Shown one piece after another: positions 10,754-22,385 of a DNA stretch of 64,000 nt. Position numbers and translations under genes: made by a program. The notes beneath the pieces are model-generated. The model was given only the letters and a program-made list of their open reading frames with translations, was not told where the DNA came from and did no database searches. Numbering within the stretch: position 1 is the stretch's first letter; each line of letters starts with the position of its first letter. This stretch comes from Epiperipatus broadwayi (lineage: Eukaryota > Onychophora > Udeonychophora > Euonychophora > Peripatidae): assembly GCA_028023455.1 (NCBI GenBank), contig JAQFVV010006353.1, positions 188,001-252,000 on the forward strand, in the 5' to 3' direction.

Positions 10754-13700
10754 TGATTCCTCTTGGGGCCTTAAAAGAACCGAGCAGGGCAAATTCCTAA
10801 TGTCCACTCCATACGTTCTTGTCGTTGCAGCTGTTATTACTATGTGATTATTCATATAGTATACGAACATGGATGGGCTGCTCACCAACACGCATTAGCC
10901 AGCATGGTGAGTTTATTGGCTTTTTACCTCTGAGTTTACGATCAAGAAACACCATGGTCTTTCTTCTCAGTGCCTGATAAGGCAGAATGAATGTTTGTGT
11001 AAATGATAAATATTTTCCCAATACATATATACAATTATGACAGACAAAAATAAAGCATGGCCTTTATTCCCAGGAGGCTGTAAAGTCACCAACCAAGGCA
11101 GCGGTTGGTGGCCGAAGGCGGAGGGTGCTAAGAATCCCCTGATTGTGGACCCAGGCTGCCATTTGATGACGACTTTTTATTTAGGTACTTACAACTGCAG
11201 ATCACTTTCAAGTGAAGGAAGATTGCAAGAATTAGAAGAAGAACTGTCTTATATTAAATGGGACATTATTGGACTTTGTGAAGTTAGAAGAAAAGGAGAA
11301 GAAACAATTGATTTAAAAAGTGGACATATACTCTATTATAAAGGCACACATATTGGAAATACAAGTGGAGTAGGATTCATTATAAATAAAAAGTGGAAGA
11401 ACAATATTGTGGAGATTGATGGTGTATTGGACAGAGTGGCAAGATTAGTTATACAACTTAATAGCAGATACCAAATGCAGATAATTCAGGTTTATGCCCC
11501 AACAAGTTCTCATAGTGATGAAGGTAGTAGAAGATTTTTATATGGATGTACAAAAGGCTTTTGATCAGAGTAAACAACATTTTAAAATTGTTATGGGAGA
11601 CTTTAATGCTAGAATTGGTAGACAAATGAAAGATGAAATTGCTGTAGGTAATTTTGGTTATGGTAATAGAAATGAGAGAGGACATAGACTTGTGGAGTTT
11701 GCAGAAAAAGAAAAACTTTATATTATGAATTCATTTTTTGAGAAAAATGTTAAAAAGGAAATGGACATGGAAGCATCCAAATGAAGGTACAGCAGAATTG
11801 GATTATATTTTGACTAACAGAAAATACATATTTCAAGATTGTAATGTTCTTAATAAATTTAACACAGGAAGTGATCATCGATTAGTAAGGTGTAAGTTAC
11901 GTGTTAATGTAAAACTAGAAAGACAAAAATTATTAAGAAAAACAATATTTACAGTTGATATTCCTAATCTTCAGAAACATTCTAATGAATTTAAATTAGA
12001 ACTTACAAATAGGTTTCAAGTGTTAGGAGATTTTGAACATGATACAGATTTGAATGAAATTAATATGAAAATAACTGATACACTTTTAAAAACTGCAACA
12101 AACATAGCTGGTAGAAAAAAGCAGCAATTGACTAATAAAATTTCTACTGAGACTAGAGAATTTATGAAGAAAAGAAGGAATATGAAGATATACAAAAATG
12201 ATGTATTAAAAAGAATTGAATATCTCGAATTTTGTAAAATGGTACGGAAAAGAGTTGAAAATGATATAAGAAAGTATAACTGTGAAATAGCAAGGAAAGC
12301 TGTAGAAGAAAATAAAAGTCTCAAAAATGTTAAACAACATTTTGGTATTGGTAGGAAATTTATATCTGCAATAAGAAAAAAAGATGAAATTATTACTAAA
12401 AAGAGAGATGACATCATGAAATTGGTAGAAGATTTTTATCAAGAATTATATAGTAATAAAGAACAAGTACCTCCTATATCTATTACATCTTCCGAATTGC
12501 CCAGAATTTTAAATGAAGAAGTGAGACATGCAATTAAGGGTATGAAGAAAGGAAAGGCTCCAGAAAATGATGGAATTATAATTGATATATTAAAAGAAGC
12601 AGGTGAAGAAATAGAAACAATTTTAGCAAAGTTATATACCAAATGTCTAAATGATAAAGATGTACCGGAAGATTGGAAGAATGCAGTAATAATATTAATA
12701 TTTAAAAAAGGTGATAAAGAAGATATTAGAAATTACAGACCTATCAGCCTTTTATCAGTATTATATAAAAATTTTACCAAGATAATTACAACTCGTCTAC
12801 AGAGAACTTTGGATTTCCACCAACCAAGGAACAAGCTGGATTTAAAAGTGGTTTTAGTACAATAGATCATATCCAGGTATTGAGAGAAGTCATAGAAAGG
12901 ACAAATGAATATGAGTTGTCATTATGTTTTGGATTTGTAGATTATGAAAAGGCATTCGATTCTATACACATTTCTTCAGTGATTAAAGCATTGGATCATC
13001 AAGGTATAGATCCAGGATATTGTCATATTTTAAAGAATATTTATAAAAATGCAACAGCAACAATTAGATTACACAATGATACTGGAAAAATCAACATTGA
13101 GAAAGGTGTAAGACAAGGTGACTCCATATCTCCAAAACTCTTTACAGCAGTGCTGCAAGAAGTATTTTGTGGATTAAAATGGGAAACTAAAGGAGTGAAA
13201 GTAAATGGAGAGTATTTAAGTCATTTAGATTTCGCAGATGATGTAGTTGTTTTTGCAAATAATGCTTCAGAGCTGCAGGAAATGTTGCAGGAGTTAGCAG
13301 ATGAAAGTAGAAAAGTAGGACTAAAGATAAATGTTAAAAAGACTAAAGTAATGTTTAATCGATTTGCTCAAAATATGAAAATAAAGATTGATTATGAAGA
13401 ATTAGAAGAAGTTAACAGTTACAAATACCTTGGTCAGATTATTAATACAGATGGAAACATAATGGAGGAAATTAATCATAGAATTAAACTTAGTTGGAGT
13501 GCTTTTGGTAGAAATAACTTGATACTAAAAGGAAATATGCCTATGTGTTTGAAAAGGATGGTTTTTAACAAATGTGTTTTACCAGTTCTTACTTATGGAT
13601 CTGAGACTTGGACACTTAATAGAAGAGCAATACAGAGACTTCAGACCACTCAAAGGAGTATGGAGAGATGTATGTTGGGAGTAACAAGAAGAGATCGAAA

Positions 13701-14012
13701 ACGCAATGTATGGGTAAGACAATAAACAGGTGTTACTGACCTTATTGAAAAAATTAAAAGATTGAAATGGAGTTGGGCTGGACATATTGCTAGAAGAGAT
13801 GATAATAGATGGACAATTGAAATTTTAAACTGGATTCCAAGAGATTGTAAAAGACCCAGAAAGAGACCACATGTGAGATGGATGGATGAAATAAGAAAAT
13901 GTGCAGGGGTGTTGTGGAGAAGAGAAGCTAAAGATCGGAGAAGATGGATTAAACTTGGAGAGACCTTCATCCTGCAGTGGATTGATAATGGTTGATGATG
14001 ATGAATTAACAA
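10754..14012 (+). mobile_element. Nearly complete LINE A (RTE-like non-LTR retrotransposon)
   Basis: A 3.26-kb element: 5' UTR of about 280 bases (10754-11036), one long but broken reading frame for an endonuclease plus reverse transcriptase (11037-13995), and a 3' end of GTTGATGATGATGA with no poly(A), as in RTE-type LINEs. The 5' UTR (GATTCCTCTTGGGGCC, AGCTGTTATTACTATGTGAT, ATTAGCCAGCATGG) recurs at 41886-42116, and the 3' end recurs at several other sites in the window, which fixes both ends. It is flanked by a diverged direct repeat of about 150 bases. It is the youngest-looking coding element here but is disabled by about three frameshifts and one stop. Confidence 0.85.
11037..13995 (+). 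pseudogene. LINE A endonuclease-reverse transcriptase, frameshifted
   Basis: Encodes in order an APE-type endonuclease and a reverse transcriptase that together copy the element RNA at a nicked target. All five endonuclease landmarks are visible: TYNCRSL, WDIIGLCEVRR, VYAPTSS, MGDFNARIG and GSDHRLV. RT landmarks are NYRPISLLS, FVDYEKAFDSI, VRQGDSISPKLF, LDFADDVVVFA (Asp pair at 13231-13248) and YLGQIINTDGN. A C-terminal YGSETWTLNRR, WSWAGHIARRD and RKRPHVRWMDEI follow. Total length is about 985 codons, usual for such elements. Damage: a frameshift near 11520 (one base too many after SHSDE), one near 11750, one near 12815, and a TAA at 13723-13725. The start at 11037 is the first ATG of the frame; the true initiator is uncertain. 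Confidence 0.88.
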
Positions 14013-14160
14013 ATTCTTTTAGTTCTATTCAAACTCATGACTAGTATTCATCTTTGTGTTATTTTCCTCTAAATTTATATCTTTATTTTTATCTAAATTA
14101 TTTATGTTGATAATTGTTTCAATAGCTGATTATGCAATGGTGTTTGTGTGTATACTTCAA
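14008..14160 (+). repeat. Right member of the direct repeat flanking LINE A
   Basis: Colinear with 10600-10752. It could be an unusually long target duplication of the LINE, or a pre-existing tandem repeat split by it. Confidence 0.5.
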
Positions 14161-14199
14161 TATTGTAATAACTTTAATACAACCAGAACTGTCTGAATA

Positions 14200-14480
14200 T
14201 AAAAGTACCAAACCCCATACAATAGTGCCATCAAGCGCACGCCTTCATAATCAATGTATGCTGGAAGGTTTGTGCACAAAATCCCTATCTAGTGCCTACT
14301 CATCCAACATCCCCAGACTAGTTTCTAGTTTGTGGTTTTCATCAGTGAAGAGCCTTGGATTTGAGAGCAATGCACCTAGATCTTACAACCTAATGCAACC
14401 CTCTAGCAGTCACTTTTTACCTATTTGGTTAACTGTAAAGCCAAGAGCCCAAGAAGAAAACACCATAATGTTTCCAAAGC
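14200..14480 (+). mobile_element. Fold-back element FB, copy 3, one arm plus loop
   Basis: CCATACAATAGTGCCATCAA, ATAATCAATGTATGCTGGAA, CATCCCCAGACTAGTTTCTA and TTTTCATCAGTGAAGAGCC form the left arm. The loop text AACCTAATGCAACCCTCTAG CAGTCAC is shared with 18890-18925. No second arm follows directly, so this copy is truncated. A long open frame runs through it, but this is a by-product of the arm sequence. Confidence 0.6.
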
Positions 14481-14609
14481 ACACTCATTCACTTATATAT
14501 TAATATAGATCTGAACTCAGTTCAGCATTTATACATTTTGGTGTCTTTGGTGTTTCATAAACCACAGTTACCATTATCCTATGGGTAGGATAGATATAAA
14601 ACCATAAAA

Positions 14610-14890
14610 ACATCACATGATTAATATTTCATGTGCTTACACATGCTGTTAATAAGAGTAGCAAATTCCATTCAGTAGTGCATTAGAACCTAAAATCTGG
14701 GTGCAGTGCTCTCAATCCAAGGTGCTTCACTGATGAAAGCCACAAGCTAGAAACTAGTCTGGGAATTTTGGATGAATAGGCACTAGATGGGGATTTTATG
14801 CACAAACCTTCCTGCATCCATTGATTATGAAGGTTTGCACTTGGTGGCACTACTGTATGGAGTTTGGTACTCTTATTAACAGTGTGTGTA
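14610..14890 (-). mobile_element. Fold-back element FB, copy 4
   Basis: Left end TCACATGATTAATATTTCAT and ...GCTGTTAATAAGAGTAGCAA; then a deleted left arm; then a full right arm (GATGAAAGCCACAAGCTAGA ... GGTGGCACTACTGTATGG) and TACTCTTATTAACAGTG at the right end. The terminal AATAAGAGTAGCAAA and its complement show that the TIR extends beyond the GTGCCACC block. Confidence 0.6.
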
Positions 14891-15157
14891 TACATAAACA
14901 GTGAGATTGCATACACTTTTGTCTTTCTACAAGATCTGATACCTCAAAATGCCCAGTTACGATTCAAGATAACTGGTAAAATTACCAGATCAATGCCCCT
15001 CGAGGTTCACCTTCTGTGCATGTTCATAACATACTGCGTGCACTCTCCAGTGGCTTATTACTTATAATGAATAGGGTGTACTGAATAATTTACTAAAAAC
15101 CAAAGGGGAATGGGGACTAAAACGGTTGTAAACTCCTGGTCTAAATAGTATATCTTT

Positions 15158-15360
15158 TTGTGCATTTTTAGATATTTGTTAATCATATATATTTGTCTTT
15201 ATATTTTTATCTATGTGTCTCTGTGTTTAATGTTTTTAGAATACTGTTTTCAGCTTTATTTTTATTGCCATAATTTAAAAAAAAAACACCAAAAAAAAAA
15301 AAAAAAAAAAAACAATAATTTTTTTTTTTTTTTTAATTATTTTTTTTATTTTATTTAAGA
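15158..15360. other. Low-complexity A-run/T-run hairpin-like tract
   Basis: A run of A near 15278-15312 followed by a run of T near 15319-15356. It could fold back and may be a tail-to-tail relic of retroposed sequence. The open frames here are translations of homopolymers and are not genes. Confidence 0.5.
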
Positions 15361-15799
15361 AATAATAATATGTTATGTTTTTTAATTTTTAATGATAACG
15401 GAAAAAAAGATAAATGATTTTACAAATACAAAATATGTAATTATATTAATATTATACATACACACACGCACACACAAATACGCACTGAAACTAGCTTATA
15501 AGAAAGATAGATGTTATGAATGATTAACAATTTGGGAATCCATATATATATATTTCATTACATTTTGATTTTAAAGTATCAAACTTTGTGTAGTCACAAT
15601 TTGACATTAACCACTTCAGATACCCTACTTTAATGATTATTAATAATCACTTATTAAACTAGAGATTATCCGGAGGCCAGATGCGAAATTTATACCTGTT
15701 AAAAATTAAAATGAAATAGTTAAACGTCATATCTCTTTTTTCCATGTGTAATATCTCAACATAATATGAAATATATGAATAAAGACGTTAATAATTTTT

Positions 15800-16340
15800 A
15801 TTAGTTATTCATTAGACCAGAGATTTTTCACTTAATGAATAATATTTATGTAGTTTAATTTTCACTACATCACTGTCATATAAGGTAGAGACTGGTTCCT
15901 ATAAACTTTTAATACCTTATGGAGGGGTATAATCATATACATATGACCATAACCATGTGAAAAATGCATGATCTCCAACATGCATGAGAGTGGTGTAATG
16001 TAAATTAAACTACAGAAATATTATTCATTAAGTGGATAATATCTAATCTAATGAATGATTAATAAAAATTATTAATATATTTTCATTAAGTGATTTGTGT
16101 CTAAGTAATGAGAGTGGTAAGTTTGACACTCATCATTTAAACTATAGTAACTGGTTCTTTATATATACTGTAAAATGATAAAGATATGGGTACAAGATTG
16201 TGATCTGGGCCAACTGATGAGTGTTGATTCAGTATTTTGGGAATCATACATCTTTTTTACATCTTTGGTCATATTTTTATGATCACACCATTCCACAAGG
16301 TATTAATCGTGGATAGCCAGTCCAACTATAGAAACATTAT
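15800..16340. repeat. Palindromic repeat family D, copy 1
   Basis: Left arm: TTAGTTATTCATTAGACCAG, TCACTTAATGAATAATATTT, GTAGTTTAATTTTCACTACA, GGTAGAGACTGGTTCCTAT and CATATGACCATAACCATGTG. An inverted version (TAAACTACAGAAATATTATT-CATTAAGTGGATAA) follows at 16005-16060. Then comes a second segment with GTGATCTGGGCCAACTGATG, GAATCATACATCTTTTTTAC and TTATGATCACACC. Copies occur at 58745-59480 and 61955-62445. It is non-coding. A weak fragment also lies near 15640-15690 and 16700-16760. Confidence 0.6.
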
Positions 16341-16349
16341 TCATGATTA

Positions 16350-18280
16350 AAGAAATCTGGAAAAGATAAATGACCCCCACAGTGCATTTTGTACTTAACC
16401 AGCACTCATTACTAGGCCCAGTGTTTAATCTCTTACAAATGACTTGGATCTTGAGAATTCCTTTTTTTTTTCTGATTTCTTTATTGATATGTTTCAGAAA
16501 CATATGATTGAGTGTAAGTTTTAAATATATCTCAAAAAGATAAAAATAATCTCTAGATGAATAAATAATTAGCAATAATCATTAAAATATTTATCTGAAG
16601 TGCTTGGTGACAAAGTTGGGAGTATAATAAGTTTGATTCTTATAAATCAAATTATAGTAATTTGATATGAATAAATCCTAAACAAATAAAAAAGACATGT
16701 AAAAGATTGTGACTTGGGCCATGTGATGCATTCTTAGCTATCATTTATCTTTTTCAGCTGTTTCAAGAAGTGTAGTGAAGAAGTTTTAAATTAAACTCGT
16801 ACATATATTCATAATTAATAATTAAAGAAACAACAAAAAATTGTCAGAATAATACATTATTAGAGAACAAAATTAATATTATTAAAGATAAAATAGTTAT
16901 TAATAATTATTCAAAATATATCATAAACCATTAATAAAGATTAAATAAATAATAAGAAATAAAAATAACAAAAAATGACTTTGGAAAAGAAAAAAAAAAT
17001 ACTAATTTAAAATATAACAAATTCATATAAAAAAAAATGAACAAATTTATTAAAAGATTAAATAAAAAATAAAATTAAAACAATGGTTGTAAATTTCTAT
17101 ACATAAAATGAAACTAAACTATTTTAAATGATAATAATATAAATTTAAAAATATCAATGGAATATCAATATATGAAATAACTTATTTAAATTGTAATAAT
17201 ATATATATAATAAACACTTTTATTTACTGTAGACAAAAAGCCTGAAAATAATTGCTTTTTCAATGACAACTGGGGTTTTTATATTTAATTTGAAATGTGT
17301 GGTGTTAGAAATTAATTCAATCCCTATTTCTGGATCTTCCACACTTTTATTTAAAGTTAAATATAAAAATTCCAATTGTCATTAAAAAAACAATTATTTT
17401 TAGGGTTTTTCATTGACAGGAAATAAAGGCATTTATTATAACTATTTTTTTATACATTATTTTTAAATATTTAGCATTCAGCTATATTTTGCAATTATTC
17501 CAAATATCAGCTTAATATTGAAAGTAAAATCATGTGTATTAAAAATTGTTTACAATATAGTTTTGTTTATTTGGAAAGTGTTTTTTTTTAAAATCAACTT
17601 TTACAATCAAAAGAAAAAAATTCTACTCTTTTCCTTTCTTTTTTAAAAAAAACCTTTTTATAATCATGGGAAATGAAGATTTGTTTTTATTTCAATTTCA
17701 AAAGAATGATAAACTATTTTTAGTGTACACTCTATGTTTTTAAAATATATAAATATACTACCCTTTTGCATGATTTACTGAAAATTTATTGAACTCATAT
17801 CAACATATTTGAAATTTAATGCCAATGTATTTGAAATTTCATCTGCCAACCCATCTACAATAAAGAAGATAAGAACCTATCTAAAATATTTCATTGCCAT
17901 ATTGCATTGTTAGTGATTAATAACAAATGTACAAAATTTGAATTAATTCTATTGGATAAAAATATATCAAACCAATTTTGTCTGAATAGCAGAGATTCAA
18001 ACTTAAATAAATGCATTTAAAAATAAGAATGTCAAAATTAATTATGTTATCATACATAGTAAATAAGAAATAAGATTAAACTATCCTTTAATGACAAAAG
18101 TAAATAAATATATTCTATTTAATTTTTTTTAAAGTAGATTATAAAGTTTGCAAAATAAAATTGGTAGAAAATATAAATGATTAGAAGAAAATCATTATTA
18201 ATGTAATTCTATATATTGAGAAGTAAAAACCATATTTTATATTAGAAAATACAAACCTCTTGGCATCTGATCATTTGAAT
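16350..18280. other. AT-rich DNA, no gene seen
   Basis: Extremely AT-rich with A-rich blocks (16840-17170). A short inverted pair, TTGAAAAATTGC-like blocks around 17230-17420, is weak. No coding frame or recognised repeat is present, apart from a family D scrap near 16700. Confidence 0.5.
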
Positions 18281-18284
18281 GAAA

Positions 18285-18675
18285 AATCTTTAGCAAGATA
18301 ATAACTCATCTAGAACAAACTTTGCTAACTGAAAACCCCATGCTGAATTTAAAGATGGTTTAAGAACAGTGGATTACATTCAAGTATTGAAAGACATTAT
18401 AAAAATGACTTCATTATGCTTTGAATTTGTAGATTATGAAAAGCATTTGATTCTGTAAATATTTCTATGGTGTTTAAAATTTTGGATGATCAAGATATAG
18501 ATTTAGGGTACTGACATATTGTAAAATTACATGGTAACACTAAGATTATTATCATAATGAAAGATGTATAACATGATTCTTTATCTCCAAAACATTTCAT
18601 AGCAGCTTTGTAAGAAGTATTTTGTGGGTTAAAATGGCAAACTAAGGAAGTAAATGTGATTGTCATCTAGATTTT
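18285..18675 (+). pseudogene. LINE A copy A5, RT part before insertion
   Basis: Matches 12780-13220 of LINE A: GCTGAATTTAAAGATGGTTT, GAATTTGTAGATTATGAAAA (the FVDYEKAFDS block, with one base missing), TCTCCAAAACATTTCATAGC and GAAGTATTTTGTGGGTTAAA. It is broken by stops and a frameshift. It is interrupted at TCATCTAGATTTT by a fold-back element and resumes at 19112. Confidence 0.72.
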
Positions 18676-19124
18676 CACATGTTCACCATTTACTATGCTT
18701 ACACAAACTATTAATAACAGTAGAAAACTCTCCATATGGTAGTACCACCAAATCCAAACCATAGTTATCAATAGATGCAGGAAGGTTTGTTCATAAAATC
18801 CATAGTTAGAGCATACTCATCCAACATCCCCAGTGCCTTTTATCAATGAGAAGCCTTGGATCTGAGAGCACTGTACCTAAGACTTTGGACCTAATACAAC
18901 TCTCCAGCAGTCACCTTTTACCTATTTAGTTAACTATAAACATAGGAACCCAAGATGTAAATATAAAGTTTTCAATCAAAGCTCATTTGCTTGTATAGCT
19001 AGAAACTAGTATGTGGATATTGCATGAGTAGGCACTAGATAGAGATTTTATGCATAAACATTCTTGCATCCATTAATTACTAAGGCTTCCACTTAGAGTT
19101 TGCTACTGTTATCATCTAGATTTT
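18663..19124 (-). mobile_element. Fold-back element FB, copy 5, with 13-bp target duplication
   Basis: Element 18676-19111 sits between two exact copies of TCATCTAGATTTT (18663-18675 and 19112-19124). The single copy of this word is LINE A sequence (SHLDF codons), so the target is known exactly. It begins CACATGTTCACCATTTACTA, has the left arm CCATATGGTAGTACCACC...ATCAATAGATGCAGGAAGG, a loop with CTAATACAACTCTCCAGC, and a right arm TGCATCCATTAATTACTAAG. It ends TTTGCTACTGTT. The internal loop is larger than in copy 1. Confidence 0.78.
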
Positions 19125-19810
19125 ACAGGTAATGGAGTTAGTTTTCCAAATAATGCTTCAGAGCTTCATGAAATATTGTAAGAATTATCAAATGTAATTA
19201 AGAAAATAGGATTTAGATAAATAATGTTCAATGAATTTTCTTAAGAATAGAAAATAAAGATTGATAATCACGAATGGATTGAAGCATGATAAACAAAATT
19301 AATCATAAAATTAAAATTGGATGGAGTGCTTTTGGTAGAAATATCTTAATATTAGAAGAAAATGCGCTAATGTGTTTGGAAAAAAAGGTTTTTAATAGGT
19401 TTTATCAGTTCTTACGTATAGATCTGAGATTTAGATAGAAGAGTAATACACAGACTTCAGACCACTCAACAAAGAATACAGAAATGTTTGTTTAGAGTTA
19501 TAAGAAATTATCAAAAGTACAATATTTGGATGAGAAAATCAGCAGATATCTCTGATATCATTGAAAAAAATAAGAAACTGAAATAAAATTGGGCTGGAAA
19601 AATTGCTAGAAGAGTTGATATTAGATGGTTAGTTAAAGAGATTTTAAAGACCTACAAAGAGACCACATGTGAGATGGATGGATTAAGTAAACAGGTTTGC
19701 TGATGTGATGTATAAAGAGGCTTTTTTTGATTGGGAAAGCTATATTAAACTGGAAGAGATCTTCATCTTATAATGAATCAGTAGTGGGTGAAAACGATGA
19801 TGATGATGAG
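19112..19810 (+). pseudogene. LINE A copy A5, RT C-terminus and 3' end
   Basis: Continues A5: CATCTAGATTTTACAGGTAA in place of the FADD region (one base changes destroy the Asp pair), ATTAATCATAAAATTAAA, GGAGTGCTTTTGGTAGAAAT, TTGGGCTGGAAAAATTGCTA and CACATGTGAGATGGATGGAT. It ends with GAAAACGATGATGATGATGA. It is multiply broken. The ending confirms the triplet tail of the family. Confidence 0.72.
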
Positions 19811-19983
19811 ATGTATGATAATGTCAATAGCAGAGACTTTAATTTTTTAAAAGATTTTAATTTTTTAAAATATTAATTTAAAATATATATACATAAATTA
19901 GGAATAGTTATCATACAATTTGTCCACCATATTTAAAACTTTTTAGCAAAATATTTTATTATACACACACACACACAATTTGA

Positions 19984-20014
19984 TGTTTCAACTGTTCTGG
20001 AGTCTTCCTCAGAG
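19984..20014 (-). other. Penelope-type hairpin motif, minus strand
   Basis: On the minus strand: CTCTGAGGAAGACTCCAGAA CAGTTGAAAC. This is the same pattern as 2219-2250, with GACT able to pair with AGTT (one G-T). No protein remnant is seen next to it; a CA microsatellite lies at 19964-19977. Confidence 0.5.
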
Positions 20015-20635
20015 ATAAATAAAGGCAGTGATAGATTGTTATATTTGTGATATATAGGAAAAATAAAGAGATGGAAACACTATACAATAAAATAAAACAG
20101 TTCTTACTCGAAAAATATATATTTATGTATATTACAAAGTTTCATTTTTTTAATTAAAATTATGTAAAAAGATTGGGATAATTAAAAAACAATGTTTTTT
20201 AAAGGACATTATAAAAAAAATATTCCATCTGCCATCTGATTAAAACAATTAACATTTTTATTCTAATGGTGCTAAAAAATTTCTACTCCCATGACTTTTC
20301 CCTATCTAAATACATGCTTTAATTAATATTATATATATATTCTGTATATAAAAAAATAAGCATAAAATGTTTTTTGTAAAAATAGATCATAAAAACATTG
20401 CAAAAATTAAATAATCCTCAAATTAAAGCAAGAATTAATTAAGGAAAAACAATTATTTTTATTAAATAATTAAATTCGTATAAAAACAATATCTAAAAGT
20501 GAAGCCTTCATTTAAAATGTTTAGGTCAGTTCATATTTTGGTTTTCCCCTTTCTCTAATATCATTATGTTCCGTTATAATTGTTACAATAAATCAAAGAT
20601 ATATTTTGCTTTCTCACTATAAATAAATAAAGCCA

Positions 20636-21035
20636 TAATAATAAACAACAATTCATAAATATGACCATTTTAACTCTAAGGAAGGGGGGGGGAGCGATCT
20701 AAAAATGAGTTTTGCACACAAACAAAACTGTTAAACATAAATATGTCCAGCATATAAAATATGCTGATCCATTTTAACCATAATAATAAACAAAAATTCC
20801 ATGACCATTTTAACTCCAAGAAAAAGAGAGTGATCTAGAAATGAGTTTTACAAGTGACCCTACAAACCAAACTGTTCCAATATAAATATGTCCAGCATAT
20901 AGAATATGTGGATCCATTTTAGCCATAATAATAAACAATAATTCATAAATGAGTATGACCATTTTAACTCCAAGAAAAAGAAAGTTATAGAAATGAGTTT
21001 TTCACACAAACCAAACTGTTAAACCCCTACTACAC
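20636..21035. repeat. Tandem repeat, about 2.7 units of 141-147 bases, related to LINE B tail
   Basis: Units start at CATAATAATAAACAA near 20633, 20778 and 20923. Each holds ATGACCATTTTAACTC, then an AG-rich block, GATCTAGAAATGAGTTTT, CAAACCAAACTGTT, and ATAAATATGTCCAGCATAT in the first two. The same order appears once at 42630-42780 and once at 52110-52250, just downstream (in element sense) of the LINE B reading frames. The unit is therefore probably the LINE B 3' UTR. Confidence 0.6.
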
Positions 21036-22300
21036 GCTGTTTATCAATTACATAAGCTTACAAAAGATGATTCTGGGTAAATAATGATTCACTGTTTCTA
21101 ATACTGTAAATATGAAATTGTGCTGCTGCTTCATCTTCTTATTTTTATTATTTGATCTTTAGAAAGTATTTATGGCATTGGTTATATTATACTAAACAGT
21201 TTTTATTTGTTGTTTATATTGTTTGTTATGTTATAGTTATTTATGGCTGTGGCAAAATTGTCCAATGTAATATCTGTAAAATTTTTAATATTTCTATGTT
21301 ATATTTATACTTTAAGTATTTTATTAGGGTTTTTTTTTTTGTTTTTAATATTTAAATTCCTAGCTCAAGATTTTTCTTGTATAGAATTTTTATTACTGTA
21401 TTATACATTTATTGTTTGTTTCATAATAAAATAAATAATAACAGTTTAACTACATGACGGAAAGTGTTCCCAGCTTTAAACACCCAAATGTCAATCCAAA
21501 TCAGCATTGTTAAAGGCAATTTTTACATCTCTCATAAGGAAAAGAAAATAATCTAATCATAAATCATATTTTTTTTGTTATCTTTTATCATTATTTTTTT
21601 AAAAAAAACTCCTTAATAACTGATTTCAAGATGGCTTCCAATACTGGAGCTAAAAACAGCTCATTAGGAAATTTCCATCAGTGTACAAATAAAACCATAT
21701 GGCAGCATAGCTAAAATTAACCTGTAAGTTCTAACTGTAAAACTTAATTCAAGACATTCAGAAAATCTAATGCTTTGAAAAACTTAGACTTAGCAAATAG
21801 AAAACCAAGACAAAGATGAAAACCAACTCCCTCCCTCCATTATACAGACAACTGAAATGTTAAATAACATCAATGTAATGTTCAATGACACCATTTCTAA
21901 GGGACTTTATACCACATTCCATCATTTTTTTTTCTATTCCATTATCCTATCTGCTACTGTAACCTATTGTTCCTTGTATCATTTCCCAAGGGCCTCATTG
22001 TATGAAGAACTTAACTCACACAACTTATGGGACCCTGTGCATTGCCTGGCTGATCATCCTAACTTGATAAATGATTATTGAATTTTGATTCAGAGCAAAA
22101 CAAAAAAAAATGATTTAAAGAAAAGTTGAAGTCATTAGCCAGTTTTGCATGGTGTCAATGAACACTACCAAAGCTACAAAAAAGCATGAAACCTCAATAT
22201 TTCTCTTGCAGTTTCTCTATAAATACTGAGAGCATTTACTATCAATTGCTCCACTGGCCAGTATCTGCAGTGTGACCAAATAGGAGAACATATGCCAAGA
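21036..22300. other. AT-rich DNA, no gene seen
   Basis: Two overlapping short open frames near 21150-21430 encode only Phe/Leu/Ile/Tyr-rich translations of T-rich DNA. They have no start context or family features and are not called. The C-rich block near 21830-22080 may be the outer 5' part of LINE E, but this cannot be shown. Confidence 0.4.
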
Positions 22301-22385
22301 AGTATTTGCAATAAAAACCACACATCTACTAAAAATAACACTCACCAACAAATGCAAATTGATAACTTCCAACCTCCACACAGAT

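Noticed and set aside
12016-12442. Minus-strand frames of 78-133 codons with hydrophobic runs
   Set aside because: They are shadows of the LINE A reading frame on the plus strand; Lys-rich codons give Phe-rich peptides on the reverse.
13650-14012. 120-codon minus-strand protein, repeated in part at 58910-59125
   Set aside because: It is the reverse strand of the LINE A C-terminus and occurs at each copy of that end.
14132-14503. 123-codon plus-strand protein
   Set aside because: It is a translation of the fold-back arm; the complementary strand of the other arm gives a similar peptide (14683-14916), as expected for a palindrome rather than a gene.
15158-15358. 66-codon plus-strand frame
   Set aside because: It runs through A and T homopolymers and has no family features.
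20636-21035. CRISPR-like array
   Set aside because: Units are about 145 bases, contiguous and diverged, without short repeats and unique spacers, and the DNA is from a eukaryote.
21152-21434. Two overlapping small membrane-protein-like frames
   Set aside because: Phe/Leu/Ile/Tyr-rich peptides are expected from T-rich DNA; there is no other support.
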